Of a stretch of DNA of 64,000 nucleotides, positions 44,268-53,010 are shown piece after piece (the stretch's first letter is position 1; each line of letters begins with the position of its first letter). This DNA is from UBA940 sp031548515 (GTDB taxonomy: Bacteria; Bacteroidota; Bacteroidia; Bacteroidales; Rikenellaceae), in NCBI GenBank assembly GCA_031548515.1, contig JAVBRB010000005.1, positions 1 through 64,000 on the forward strand, written 5' to 3'. Below the pieces are notes generated by a model. That model saw nothing but the letters and a program-made list of their open reading frames with translations, ran no database searches and was not told where the DNA came from. Position numbers and translations under genes: made by a program.

Positions 44268-45819
44268 GACTGTCGATTTCCTCAAGGCCCTTTGCGCCAC
44301 AGCAATCCTTCTTGTTTCGGTCAATGCATGTACCGAGGTGGACGACCGCCTGGGATCAAGCATCTTACCGAGGAACCAGAAGATGAAAATCAGGATCGAC
44401 ACGCTGTCGGGTACTCAGACATACCTGTATAAAGAGGACAGCATCCCGTCGAGCAGGCTCGGGTATGCCTATTTCGGCAAAGAGGAAGACGCTGTATTCG
44501 GAAGGCGCAAGAACAGTTTCATAGTCCAGTTCGTTCCGTCTTCCTTTCCAACCTCGTACAGGTCCGGAACAGCGTATAAAAACTTCGGGATAAACCCCAT
44601 CATAGACTCGATATGCATCTTCCTGCCGCTTTACGATGTCCACGGTGACACTACGCGGATCGCAGGCACGGGACAGATGTTCGACGTTTACGAGTTTACG
44701 GAAGGCCCGGACGAGTTGTGGCTGAGCAGGGATTCCACGTACTATGCGAACTTCCCCATAGACGATCACAAGGGCGACAAGCTCTTCTCGTTCACTCACT
44801 ACGGACACAGGAGCGTGGCGACGAAACTCATACCGACACAGAAAGGGAAGGACTACCTGAAGAGGATAGTAAACATAAAGATGGATGACTACAAGGACGA
44901 TTCGCTTTTCCATATGGCATTCAGGGGGTTGTATATCACACCTGCCGACGGTTCGCCGGCGAACGCAGCAGTGTATGCGTCAAACCTTGCCAGCGCGGGC
45001 CTTATGATGTATTCTCGCTGCCATGACACGCTCGATATCAAGGCTATATACGATACCGTCTACACCACGTTCAAGTTCAGGGATACGGATGACGCAAGCA
45101 GCAGCAGCTACACCATACCGTACAGCAACGTTTCCGTCAACATCGTGGATTCCGACTACTCGTCATCGACGTATCTCGGACCTCTGGAAGTTTCTACGAA
45201 CGGATTCACCGACACGCTGGCAACCAGCGCCGCGCAGCCGCTGATGTTCGTACAGCCTATGAACGGCGTTACGGGATACCTCCGTTTCACGGACGACATG
45301 ATAAACAAACTGAGGGACCTGCGATACGAAGTGGACGATAAGGGAGAGAATGTCAAACACGATATCCTGATAAACCAGGCCATGATGTATATCTGGCTGG
45401 AAGATGGCTGGGATACCTCCACCCTCAACAGTTCGATGAAACGCATGGGTAGTTATTCAGCGCTCAAATCGCTGACCCCGATCCCGGACTACCTCTACTA
45501 TTCCGAATGGGTCCAAAGGAACAGCACCAACGGCAACGCCAAATATGTATTGCCGTATAACGGATACCTCAACCGCAGCAACGGATATTACGAACTCGAC
45601 ATAACCTCGTTCGTGCAGCAGTTGGCAAAAGGCGCACCTGGAGATCCTTATGAGATAAACCCGGTGATAAACATCGCCTCGGAAGCCTACGGATTCTTCA
45701 AGTTCGGACAGAGCGTCCTGCAAGGATACGATCCTGCCAAAGAGGCCATGGATCCGATGCCGGGGGATTATAAACCAGTAAAGATCAAGCTCACGTACAC
45801 GTTGATCGAAGAAGACTAA
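44251..45819 (+). CDS. DUF4270 lipoprotein
   Basis: A 522-residue lipoprotein: signal with lipobox VNAC near residue 27, then TEVDDRLGSSILPRNQKMKI, the conserved DUF4270 opening. The body is beta-rich with many Tyr/Ser residues (PIIDSICIFLPLYDVHGDT; GYLRFTDDMINKLRDLRYEV; YYELDITSFVQQLAKG). Bacteroidota-specific and of unknown function, probably periplasmic-facing or on the surface. I chose the ATG at 44251, which gives a proper signal; it overlaps the end of the starch-synthase-like gene by 17 nt, pointing to translational coupling. A terminator follows. Confidence 0.88.
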   Translation: MNCSNKTVDFLKALCATAILLVSVNACTEVDDRLGSSILPRNQKMKIRIDTLSGTQTYLYKEDSIPSSRLGYAYFGKEEDAVFGRRKNSFIVQFVPSSFPTSYRSGTAYKNFGINPIIDSICIFLPLYDVHGDTTRIAGTGQMFDVYEFTEGPDELWLSRDSTYYANFPIDDHKGDKLFSFTHYGHRSVATKLIPTQKGKDYLKRIVNIKMDDYKDDSLFHMAFRGLYITPADGSPANAAVYASNLASAGLMMYSRCHDTLDIKAIYDTVYTTFKFRDTDDASSSSYTIPYSNVSVNIVDSDYSSSTYLGPLEVSTNGFTDTLATSAAQPLMFVQPMNGVTGYLRFTDDMINKLRDLRYEVDDKGENVKHDILINQAMMYIWLEDGWDTSTLNSSMKRMGSYSALKSLTPIPDYLYYSEWVQRNSTNGNAKYVLPYNGYLNRSNGYYELDITSFVQQLAKGAPGDPYEINPVINIASEAYGFFKFGQSVLQGYDPAKEAMDPMPGDYKPVKIKLTYTLIEED

Positions 45820-45863
45820 GATGAACCCGCGCAAACCAAAGAGATAAATAACGCAATACGCAT

Positions 45864-45900
45864 AAAACCTAAAGTTAAGGGCTTTAGGTTTTCGCTTTTT
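45864..45900 (+). terminator. Terminator between the DUF4270 gene and topA
   Basis: Stem AAAACCTAAAG (45864-45874) with CTTTAGGTTTT (45882-45892), then a T-rich run to 45900. Confidence 0.75.
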
Positions 45901-45914
45901 CAATACGAACAGAG

Positions 45915-48212
45915 ATGTCAAAGAACAATTTAGTGATAGTGGAGTCGCCCTCCAAAGCAAAAACCTTAGAGCGTTACCTCGGCAGTGAATATGTCGTTAA
46001 ATCGAGTTTCGGTCATATCCGCGACCTTGCAAAGAAAGGCCTCGGGATCGACATCGAACACGGATTCATACCCGATTACGAAGTGGCTCCCGATAAGGTG
46101 AAAGTGGTGAAGGAACTTTCGTCGATGGCCGCCAAAGCCGACACGGTGTGGCTGGCGTCCGATGAAGACCGTGAAGGAGAGGCCATTGCTTGGCACCTTT
46201 CCCAGGTGCTGGAACTGCCGCAAAGCAAAACCAAACGCATCGTTTTCCACGAAATCACTAAACCCGCGATCATGCACGCCATCGAGAATCCGCGCGGGAT
46301 CGACACAGATCTTGTGAACGCACAGCAGGCGCGCCGCATTCTAGACCGCCTCGTTGGTTTCGAACTGTCGCCGCTGCTGTGGAAAAAAGTGAAGCCGCAG
46401 CTTTCGGCAGGACGCGTGCAGAGCGTTACCGTGAGGCTCCTGGTCGAACGTGAACGCGAGATAATGGACTTTAAATCGACGGACTACTGGCGCGTGACGG
46501 CGGAACTATACCCGGAAGCCGACTTGTCGAGACCTATATTCAAGGCCGAAGCATCGAAACGTTTCGATACGCGCAAAGAGGCAGTGGATTTCCTCGCGGC
46601 CTGTAACGGCGCCGCGCTGACAGTGTCGAGCGTCGAAGAAAAACCGGGTATGCGCTACCCCGCCCCTCCGTTCACCACTTCGACGCTGCAGCAGGAAGCC
46701 GGACGCAAGCTCAATATGTCGGTCACCCAAACCATGACCATCGCCCAAAGGCTCTACGAACAGGGGCTTATAACATACATGCGTACCGACTCCGTCAACC
46801 TGTCAGGATTGGCCATCGGGGCTGCTAAGGAAGAAGTAGTGAAACTTTTCGGCGAAGGATATTCCAACCCGAAGAACTACAAAACCAATTCGAAAGGGGC
46901 TCAGGAAGCTCATGAGGCCATCCGTCCGTCGTATTTCGAACGGCAGGAGATAGAAGGCGCTCCGGCCGAGAAAAAACTGTACGAACTGATCTGGAAGCGC
47001 GCAGTCGCATCGCAGATGAAACCCGCGGAAATAGACAGGACGATCGTTCACATAGATGCCAAAGGCGCAAAGGAATATTTCGTCGCTACCGGTGAAGTGA
47101 TACGTTTCGACGGTTTCCTGAAACTCTATTCCGAATCCACCGACGACGATAATTCCGAAAACGGGCAGTCTATCCTCCCGAAGATGGCCAAAGGGGACGC
47201 AATCGGCCAGGAGATAATTACAGCCACACAGCGTTTCACCCAACCGCCCGCCCGTTACAACGAGGCCCTGCTGGTCAAAAAACTCGAAGAACTCGGCATA
47301 GGCCGCCCTTCGACCTATGCACCCACGATCTCGACCGTGATGAACCGCGGCTATGTCGTCAAACAGAGCAAAGACGGCGTCAAGCGGGAATATACCCAGA
47401 TAACGCTTAAAAAAGGCAAGACGACTGAAAAGGTCATCTCCGAGAAAGCCGGCAAGGAGACTAATCGCCTCGCACCTACCGACATAGGAATGCTGGTAAA
47501 CGACTACCTCGAAGGACAGTTCGCGGATATACTCGATTATAATTTCACTGCGAAAGTCGAGAAGGAGTTTGACGAAATCGCCGAAGGCAACGAAAAATGG
47601 GCCGATATGATCTCCCGGTTCTACGGCCCGTTCCACGAGTCTATCGAAACGGCTCTCGGGACACAGCATACAAATACGCATCAGACGCGCATCCTGGGCA
47701 CAGATCCGAAAACCGGACAGACCGTTTCGGCGCGCATAGGGCGCTACGGCCCGATGGTGAGCATCGAAGACCCGAATGGCGGCAAAGCCCGTTCCGCGAG
47801 CCTGCGCAAAGGGCAGTTAGTCGTGTCCATCACCCTCGAAGAAGCCCTTGAACTGTTGTCGCTCCCCAAGAGCCTTGGCGAATACAACGGCGGCGAAGTG
47901 GTTATCGGCATAGGGAAATTCGGCCCTTATGTACGCCACGACGGCAAATTCACATCGCTCGGAAAAAAAGACGACCCGTATAAGATAACGCTGGATCGGG
48001 CAATCGAAATAATCGAAACCGAGAAAAAAGAGAAGCCGGCGGGCGGTGCGCTGAAGACTTTCGACGAAGAACCCGACCTGGTGGTGAAGACCGGCAAATA
48101 CGGCCCCTACATTGCATATAAGGGGAAGAACTACAAAATCCCGAGAGGCACGCAGCCTGCCGAGATCACACTCGAAGAAGCCAAAGCGCTTATCGAGAAA
48201 AGCGGTAAATAG
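45915..48212 (+). CDS. topA: DNA topoisomerase I
   Basis: Type IA topoisomerase that relaxes negative supercoils. Toprim domain at the start (VESPSKAKTLERYLG; SDEDREGEAIAWHL), and catalytic tyrosine Y288 in GLITYMRTDSVNLSG. After the core, the C-terminus (about 575-760) is made of three short repeats of the type GRYGPMVS, GKFGPYVRHDGKFTSL and GKYGPYIAYKGKNYKIP instead of the four-Cys zinc fingers of the E. coli enzyme, a pattern usual in Bacteroidota. Length 765 is typical. DUF2461 follows after 14 bp. Confidence 0.97.
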   Translation: MSKNNLVIVESPSKAKTLERYLGSEYVVKSSFGHIRDLAKKGLGIDIEHGFIPDYEVAPDKVKVVKELSSMAAKADTVWLASDEDREGEAIAWHLSQVLELPQSKTKRIVFHEITKPAIMHAIENPRGIDTDLVNAQQARRILDRLVGFELSPLLWKKVKPQLSAGRVQSVTVRLLVEREREIMDFKSTDYWRVTAELYPEADLSRPIFKAEASKRFDTRKEAVDFLAACNGAALTVSSVEEKPGMRYPAPPFTTSTLQQEAGRKLNMSVTQTMTIAQRLYEQGLITYMRTDSVNLSGLAIGAAKEEVVKLFGEGYSNPKNYKTNSKGAQEAHEAIRPSYFERQEIEGAPAEKKLYELIWKRAVASQMKPAEIDRTIVHIDAKGAKEYFVATGEVIRFDGFLKLYSESTDDDNSENGQSILPKMAKGDAIGQEIITATQRFTQPPARYNEALLVKKLEELGIGRPSTYAPTISTVMNRGYVVKQSKDGVKREYTQITLKKGKTTEKVISEKAGKETNRLAPTDIGMLVNDYLEGQFADILDYNFTAKVEKEFDEIAEGNEKWADMISRFYGPFHESIETALGTQHTNTHQTRILGTDPKTGQTVSARIGRYGPMVSIEDPNGGKARSASLRKGQLVVSITLEEALELLSLPKSLGEYNGGEVVIGIGKFGPYVRHDGKFTSLGKKDDPYKITLDRAIEIIETEKKEKPAGGALKTFDEEPDLVVKTGKYGPYIAYKGKNYKIPRGTQPAEITLEEAKALIEKSGK

Positions 48213-48226
48213 CAAGTCCGGCCCAT

Positions 48227-48907
48227 ATGAAAAGAGTGTTCGATTTCCTGAGAGATTTGCAGGTGAATAATAACCGCGAATGGTTCAATGCCAACAAAAA
48301 GCGTTACACCAAAGCTTTGGATGCGTTCAATTGCTTCGCCGAACGGTTGATAACCGAGATAGGGGCATTCGACCCATCGGTGAACGGCCTGACGCTCAAA
48401 GATTGCACCTACCGCATCTACCGCGACACCCGTTTCTCGAACGATAAAACGCCGTATAAGACACATATGGGCGTCTATATCTGTCCGGGCGGCAAAAAAT
48501 CGGGCAACGCCGGATATTACTTCCATATCGAACCGCAGGGCAGTGGACTTATCGGCCATCACCTGATGTCGGCCGGCATATACATGCCCGAACCGGCAGT
48601 TCTGAAAAGCGTCCGCGACGAGTTTTTTGACAATGGCGAAGAGGTCGTCAAAGCTATCGGGAAGGCCAAAGGTTTTTCAATCGACAGGTCAAATCAGCTG
48701 AAACGCACACCGGCCGGATATCCAGCCGACACTCCATACGACGAATATCTGAGGCTGAAAGATTTCTATCTGGTGAAAACCCTCAGTGACGACTACATTC
48801 TGGCGGACGATCCGGCAAAACACGTCGCGGCTGATTTCCGCACGACCTATGAATTTGTGACACTTCTTAATAGGGCTGCCGATTTCGCCCATGAAAATAT
48901 GAAATAA
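48227..48907 (+). CDS. DUF2461 family protein
   Basis: A 226-residue cytosolic protein, recognised by FDFLRDLQVNNNREWFNANK at the start, DCTYRIYRDTRFSNDKTPYKTHMG near the middle, and GAGxYFHIEP-like GYYFHIEPQGSGLIG. DUF2461 proteins are widespread and of unknown function, with an alpha/beta fold. It follows topA closely and is probably co-transcribed; a terminator follows. Confidence 0.9.
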   Translation: MKRVFDFLRDLQVNNNREWFNANKKRYTKALDAFNCFAERLITEIGAFDPSVNGLTLKDCTYRIYRDTRFSNDKTPYKTHMGVYICPGGKKSGNAGYYFHIEPQGSGLIGHHLMSAGIYMPEPAVLKSVRDEFFDNGEEVVKAIGKAKGFSIDRSNQLKRTPAGYPADTPYDEYLRLKDFYLVKTLSDDYILADDPAKHVAADFRTTYEFVTLLNRAADFAHENMK

Positions 48908-48925
48908 AAAACGGAGAGAGATGTT

Positions 48926-48956
48926 AAGGTGCGGGGCGAAGGTTCCGCACTTTTTT
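48926..48956 (+). terminator. Terminator after DUF2461
   Basis: Stem GTGCGG (48929-48934) with CCGCAC (48945-48950) followed by six T. It also covers the end of the small minus-strand gene. Confidence 0.8.
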
Positions 48957-49200
48957 ATTGGCGGGAATCGCCACAGGCGGTGCAGCTATGATCGGTGCAA
49001 AGAACGTCTGCGCAGTCGTCCGACCGTTCGGCACGGGCATCCTGGGCTGCGCAGGTGATACCGCGCTCCCGCATGTGGCGGTTAGTAGATATCTCGGAGT
49101 CGATATGATGTCCTTTTATCATAAGAGTCAGCGACATTCCCACCACAAAGAGCAGGACAGCCCCAACAGAAAACAAAAGAACCACTAGCCACGCCGTCAT
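48955..49200 (-). CDS. Small single-pass membrane protein, unknown
   Basis: An 81-residue frame: MTAWLVVLLFSVGAVLLFV is one strong transmembrane helix (about residues 2-25). It is followed by a cytosolic- or periplasmic-facing tail with six Cys and several Asp/Arg (ITCAAQDARAERSDDCADV, CTDHSCTACG). I take the ATG at 49200; a TTG-led extension to 49245 would overlap the promoter. A good promoter lies just upstream (49223-49253) on the same strand, which favours a real gene. I recognise no family. The cysteines could bind metal or form disulfides. Confidence 0.5.
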   Translation of the reverse strand: MTAWLVVLLFSVGAVLLFVVGMSLTLMIKGHHIDSEISTNRHMRERGITCAAQDARAERSDDCADVLCTDHSCTACGDSRQ

Positions 49201-49222
49201 AAACCAAATATTTTTTCTGTCG

Positions 49223-49253
49223 TAAAGATAGCTATTTTCCGGCAATCCCGAAA
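49223..49253 (-). promoter_or_regulatory. Promoter of the small membrane protein gene
   Basis: On the minus strand: TTTC (49250-49253), a 19-nt spacer, then TATCTTTA (49223-49230), each one base off the consensus. It points to the gene at 48955-49200. Confidence 0.5.
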
Positions 49254-49328
49254 ATCAGGCCCGAAATATGCGGAGCAACGGACATGAATTTATTTGGCGG
49301 AATATCATGCAATATCCGGTCAAAGTCT

Positions 49329-49336
49329 TAAATTTG
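49329..49336 (+). promoter_or_regulatory. Putative -7 box of trkA
   Basis: TAAATTTG, 30 nt before the ATG at 49366; no clear -33 element. Confidence 0.45.
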
Positions 49337-49365
49337 TGAGATTGTAATATTGTCAACCAACGAAT

Positions 49366-50706
49366 ATGAAGATTGTGATAGTCGGAGCAGGAGAGGTCGG
49401 AAGCCATCTGGCGCGTATGCTCAGCGGAACAGGACACGATATAACAGTCGTGGACAGCAACGCCAAACAGTTGGAAGATATTTCCGACGTAGCGGACGTT
49501 ATTACCGTAGAAGGCGATCCCGCTACTTTTGCGACGCTCAAAAAAGCTTCCGTACGCAAGGCCGACCTGTTGATCGCCGTTCACCAGGAAGAAAATATAA
49601 ACATCCTGTCTGCTATGTTCGGCAAGCAGTTGGGGGCTAAAAAATCGATAGCCCGCATCGACAACAATGAATATCTTGAGCCCAACAACAAGGAAATCTT
49701 CATAAACATGGGGATCGACTACTTGTTCTATCCCGAAAAGACCGCCGCACGGGAAGTGATAAACCTGCTTGGACACACCTCCACCACAGAATACGTCGAC
49801 TTTTCGGGAGGAAGGATGTCGCTGGTGGTCTTCAGGCTGGCACCTAATTCACCGCTCGTCGGCAGGACAATGCTTGAAATATCGCCCGATCCGCTTTCGA
49901 TATACTACCGCATAGTGGCCATAGCCAGGGACGAGGAGACCATCATTCCGCATGGCAACGACAGGGTGATCGAGGGCGACATGCTTTATGTCGTGACGCC
50001 GCAGGAACGCGTACTCCAGGTACAGGAATTGTCTGGTATGAGCAATGTCGAGATCAACAACCTGATGATCCTTGGCGGCAGCCGCATCGGGGTACAGATC
50101 GCGATGGCGCTGCAGGACCACATCGACATCAAAATGGTGGAATATAACCCGGAAGAGGCGTACCGCCTTGCGGAACTGCTGGACAAAACACTGATAATAA
50201 ACGCAGACGGACGCAACATCGATGCGATGATGGAGGAAGGCATCAACAGGATGGATGCTTTCGTGGCTGTGACGAGCCGTTCGGAAACCAATATCCTGAC
50301 GGCTATGCTGGCAAAAAAAATGGGCGTCAAGAAGGTGATCGCGGAAGTCGAAAACCTCAATTATATCACCCTGGCGGAAGGCATAGGGATAGACACGGTC
50401 ATCAACAAAAAGCTGCTGACCGCCAGCAATATATTCCGTTTCACGATGAACACGGACGTGCAGGCCGTGAAATGCCTCACAGGCATCGAAGCCGAAGCGA
50501 TGGAATTCATCGTGAAGCCCAACTCTCCCGCTACGCGGACCAAAATACGCGACCTCGGTTTCCCCTCGGAGGCCACCATCGGCGGAATCGTTCGTAATGA
50601 CCGTGTGTACATGGCCGTGGGAGATACCGAGATAGCCGCCTACGATCGCGTTGTCGTTTTCGCAAAACCTGAAGCGAGATCGCTCGTAGGCAAATTCTTC
50701 AACTGA
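49366..50706 (+). CDS. trkA: Trk potassium uptake regulatory protein TrkA
   Basis: Cytosolic NAD(H)-binding regulatory ring subunit of a Trk/Ktr potassium channel (446 residues). Two RCK modules in tandem: the first has MKIVIVGAGEVGSHLARML, the second has LGGSRIGVQIAMALQ near residue 234; each is followed by a RCK-C domain (SPLVGRTMLEIS..; KPNSPATRTKIRDLGF). The second nucleotide motif is GGSRIG rather than the usual GGGRIG. No trkH is adjacent. Its TGA stop overlaps the ATG of the next gene (TGATG), so the two are coupled. Confidence 0.93.
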   Translation: MKIVIVGAGEVGSHLARMLSGTGHDITVVDSNAKQLEDISDVADVITVEGDPATFATLKKASVRKADLLIAVHQEENINILSAMFGKQLGAKKSIARIDNNEYLEPNNKEIFINMGIDYLFYPEKTAAREVINLLGHTSTTEYVDFSGGRMSLVVFRLAPNSPLVGRTMLEISPDPLSIYYRIVAIARDEETIIPHGNDRVIEGDMLYVVTPQERVLQVQELSGMSNVEINNLMILGGSRIGVQIAMALQDHIDIKMVEYNPEEAYRLAELLDKTLIINADGRNIDAMMEEGINRMDAFVAVTSRSETNILTAMLAKKMGVKKVIAEVENLNYITLAEGIGIDTVINKKLLTASNIFRFTMNTDVQAVKCLTGIEAEAMEFIVKPNSPATRTKIRDLGFPSEATIGGIVRNDRVYMAVGDTEIAAYDRVVVFAKPEARSLVGKFFN

Positions 50707-52214
50707 TGAATTTATATCCCAGGATAATCAAGGCCGGAATGACCCGGCGTCTGAAACAGATAGACCATTTCCGCTGCCATCCCGTCGAAGTGCAGGAAGA
50801 ACAATTGCGTCATCTTATCGAGCGGGCAGCCAAGACGGATTTCGGACGGCATCACGGATTTACCGAAATCCGGAGCATATGCGAATATCAGTCGCGTGTT
50901 CCGTTGATGTCATACGAAGAGTTCTACCCTTATATCGACCGGGCGAGGTTCGGCGGGAAAAATATCGTCTGGCCGGGCGAGACCAAATGGTTTGCAAAAT
51001 CATCGGGCACGACAAGTTCGAAGAGCAAATACATACCAGTTACACAGGATGGACTGTGGCGCAGCCATATGCAAGGACCGCTGGACTGTATCGCGTTCAA
51101 CGTCACGAAACATCCGGACACACGGGTTTACGGTGGAAAGACTCTGACCTTGGGCGGCTCGCACAGGATCGAACGCGAAGGAGAGCACGCGCTTACAGGC
51201 GACCTGTCGGCCATCCTGATACACAACACGCCGCGGATCGCCAACATAAAGCGCGTACCGAAAACTTCGACGGCCCTCATTTCGGACTTCGAAGAGAAGG
51301 TCGAACGGATATGCGACGAGTGTGTAGGCGAGGATGTGCGGTCGCTGGCCGGCGTGCCGTCGTGGAACCTGGTGATGCTCAAGAAAGTGTTGGATTACAC
51401 GGGTAAGAACAATCTGCTGGAAGTGTGGCCGAACCTGGAATTGTTCATCCACGGCGGAGTGAATTTCAGCCCCTACAGGGAGATTTACCATGAGTTGATC
51501 CCTACCCCGGATATGCATTACATGGAAACGTACAACGCTTCGGAAGGTTTTTTCGGCATTTCGGACGACTTTTCGGATGACATGCTGCTAATGCTCGACT
51601 ACGGGATCTTTTATGAATTCCTGCCGTTGGCCAACCTGGATGATCCCTCGAAATCCGTACCGATTGAGGGGGTGAGGACCGGCGTAAACTACGCCATGAT
51701 AATAAGCAGCAGCAACGGGCTGTGGCGTTACCTGATAGGCGACACTGTGGAATTCACCTCTACGTCGCCGTACCGCATCCACATTTCGGGCCGTACAAAA
51801 CACTATATCAACGCCTTCGGCGAAGAAGTAATAGTCGACAACGCCGAAAAAGCCATTCGTGCGGCATGCGATGCAACAGGTGCGGAAGTTACGGAATACA
51901 CTGCTGCGCCCATCTACATGAACATCAACTCGAAAGGATCTCATCAGTGGGTGATCGAGTTCAGCAAACAGCCGAACGAAATGAAGGACTTTCGTAATGC
52001 GCTCGATGAAGCACTGCAGAATGTAAACTCGGATTACGAGGCCAAACGTTGCAAAAATACCACGCTATATCCGCCGACCGTTACGCCTGTTCCTGAAGGG
52101 ACCTTCATGCGTTGGATGGAGTCGCGCGGGAAAACCGGCGGCCAGAACAAAGTCCCGCGCTTGAGCAATGACCGTACTTATGTGGATTCTATACTCGAAT
52201 TAATTGCGAATTAG
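50706..52214 (+). CDS. GH3-family acyl-acid-amido synthetase-like protein
   Basis: A 502-residue protein of the adenylate-forming GH3 superfamily, named for plant hormone-conjugating enzymes. The ATP motif SSGTTSSKSKYIPVT is visible near residues 99-113, followed by METYNASEGFFGIS and YLIGDTVEFTSTSPYRIHISGRTKHYINAFGEEV. Bacterial members are common in Bacteroidota; the acid and amine substrates are unknown. Its start overlaps the trkA stop, but a functional link is not obvious. Confidence 0.92.
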   Translation: MNLYPRIIKAGMTRRLKQIDHFRCHPVEVQEEQLRHLIERAAKTDFGRHHGFTEIRSICEYQSRVPLMSYEEFYPYIDRARFGGKNIVWPGETKWFAKSSGTTSSKSKYIPVTQDGLWRSHMQGPLDCIAFNVTKHPDTRVYGGKTLTLGGSHRIEREGEHALTGDLSAILIHNTPRIANIKRVPKTSTALISDFEEKVERICDECVGEDVRSLAGVPSWNLVMLKKVLDYTGKNNLLEVWPNLELFIHGGVNFSPYREIYHELIPTPDMHYMETYNASEGFFGISDDFSDDMLLMLDYGIFYEFLPLANLDDPSKSVPIEGVRTGVNYAMIISSSNGLWRYLIGDTVEFTSTSPYRIHISGRTKHYINAFGEEVIVDNAEKAIRAACDATGAEVTEYTAAPIYMNINSKGSHQWVIEFSKQPNEMKDFRNALDEALQNVNSDYEAKRCKNTTLYPPTVTPVPEGTFMRWMESRGKTGGQNKVPRLSNDRTYVDSILELIAN

Positions 52215-52388
52215 AAATTACAAACCGACATTGCGGGCGAGCGCAGAGGCAAGTTTGTTAGAGCTATGCCGAACTGCCAGGAGGAACCGGACAGCATAAC
52301 GAAAGCAGAAACGGCCTGTTGATTATTCTGAATCAGCGCAAAGAGACCAACGGTAAAAATCCTGCACAGCAGGATTAATTACGAATTA
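52199..52388. repeat. Intergenic insert flanked by 15-bp direct repeats, similar to the dispersed repeat core
   Basis: ATTAATTGCGAATTA (52199-52213, containing the GH3 stop) recurs as ATTAATTACGAATTA at 52374-52388. The 160 bp between them include CCGACATTGCGGGCGAGCG..TATGCCGAACTGCCAGGAGG, which resembles the reverse complement of the core of copies A and D, and a hairpin AATCCTGC-ACA-GCAGGATT (52358-52376). It may be a decayed copy in the opposite orientation. Confidence 0.45.
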
Positions 52389-52404
52389 TAAAAAAGAAAC
52401 ACGT

Positions 52405-53010
52405 ATGTATATAGCGATTGCGGGTAACATAGGCAGCGGCAAAACCTCCCTGACGGAGATTCTTGCCCGGAGATTCAATGCCACGCCCCACTTCGAGAAC
52501 ATCGACAACCCCTACATCAACGATTTTTACGAGGACATGGGCCGGTGGTCGTTCAATTTCCAGATATATTTCCTGTCGTGCCGCATCCGCCAGTCGATGG
52601 AGGCGCTCAAGAACGGAGGTGACCTGTTCCAGGACCGCACCATACACGAGGATGCGTATATCTTCGCGGCCAATCTCCACGAAATGGGATTGATGGCATC
52701 GCGCGACTTCAATACGTACATGAAGATCTTCAATCTGTCGGAAGAGTTGATACGCAAGCCGGACCTGCTGATATACCTCAAGGCGGGCGTTCCGAAGCTT
52801 GTCGACCAGATACGCAAACGCGGCCGCGAGTACGAACAAACCATCGATGAAGAATACCTGCAAAGACTAAACGGCAAGTACAACAACTGGATAGAAAATA
52901 TCTACCGGGGCGAGGTGCTGACGGTCGATATCGACAACTGCGATTTTGTTCTGCATCCCGAAGTGGTCGAAGGTATTGTGGAGCGCATAGGACAAATCTG
53001 TACGAAATAA
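52405..53010 (+). CDS. Deoxynucleoside kinase
   Basis: A 201-residue salvage kinase (dNK/dCK/dGK family). P-loop YIAIAGNIGSGKTSLTEIL at residues 1-18; FENIDNPYINDFYEDMGRWSFNFQIYFL; DRTIHEDAYIFA (the DRS-like motif); lid region RKRGREYEQTI near 135. It phosphorylates deoxynucleosides (deoxyadenosine or deoxyguanosine in related enzymes) for dNTP supply. Its stop is immediately followed by the next ATG. Confidence 0.93.
   Translation: MYIAIAGNIGSGKTSLTEILARRFNATPHFENIDNPYINDFYEDMGRWSFNFQIYFLSCRIRQSMEALKNGGDLFQDRTIHEDAYIFAANLHEMGLMASRDFNTYMKIFNLSEELIRKPDLLIYLKAGVPKLVDQIRKRGREYEQTIDEEYLQRLNGKYNNWIENIYRGEVLTVDIDNCDFVLHPEVVEGIVERIGQICTK

Noticed and set aside
48958..49188. A 76-codon plus-strand frame after DUF2461
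   Set aside because: It lies after a terminator, has no promoter and no hydrophobic or domain pattern; the minus-strand frame is better supported.
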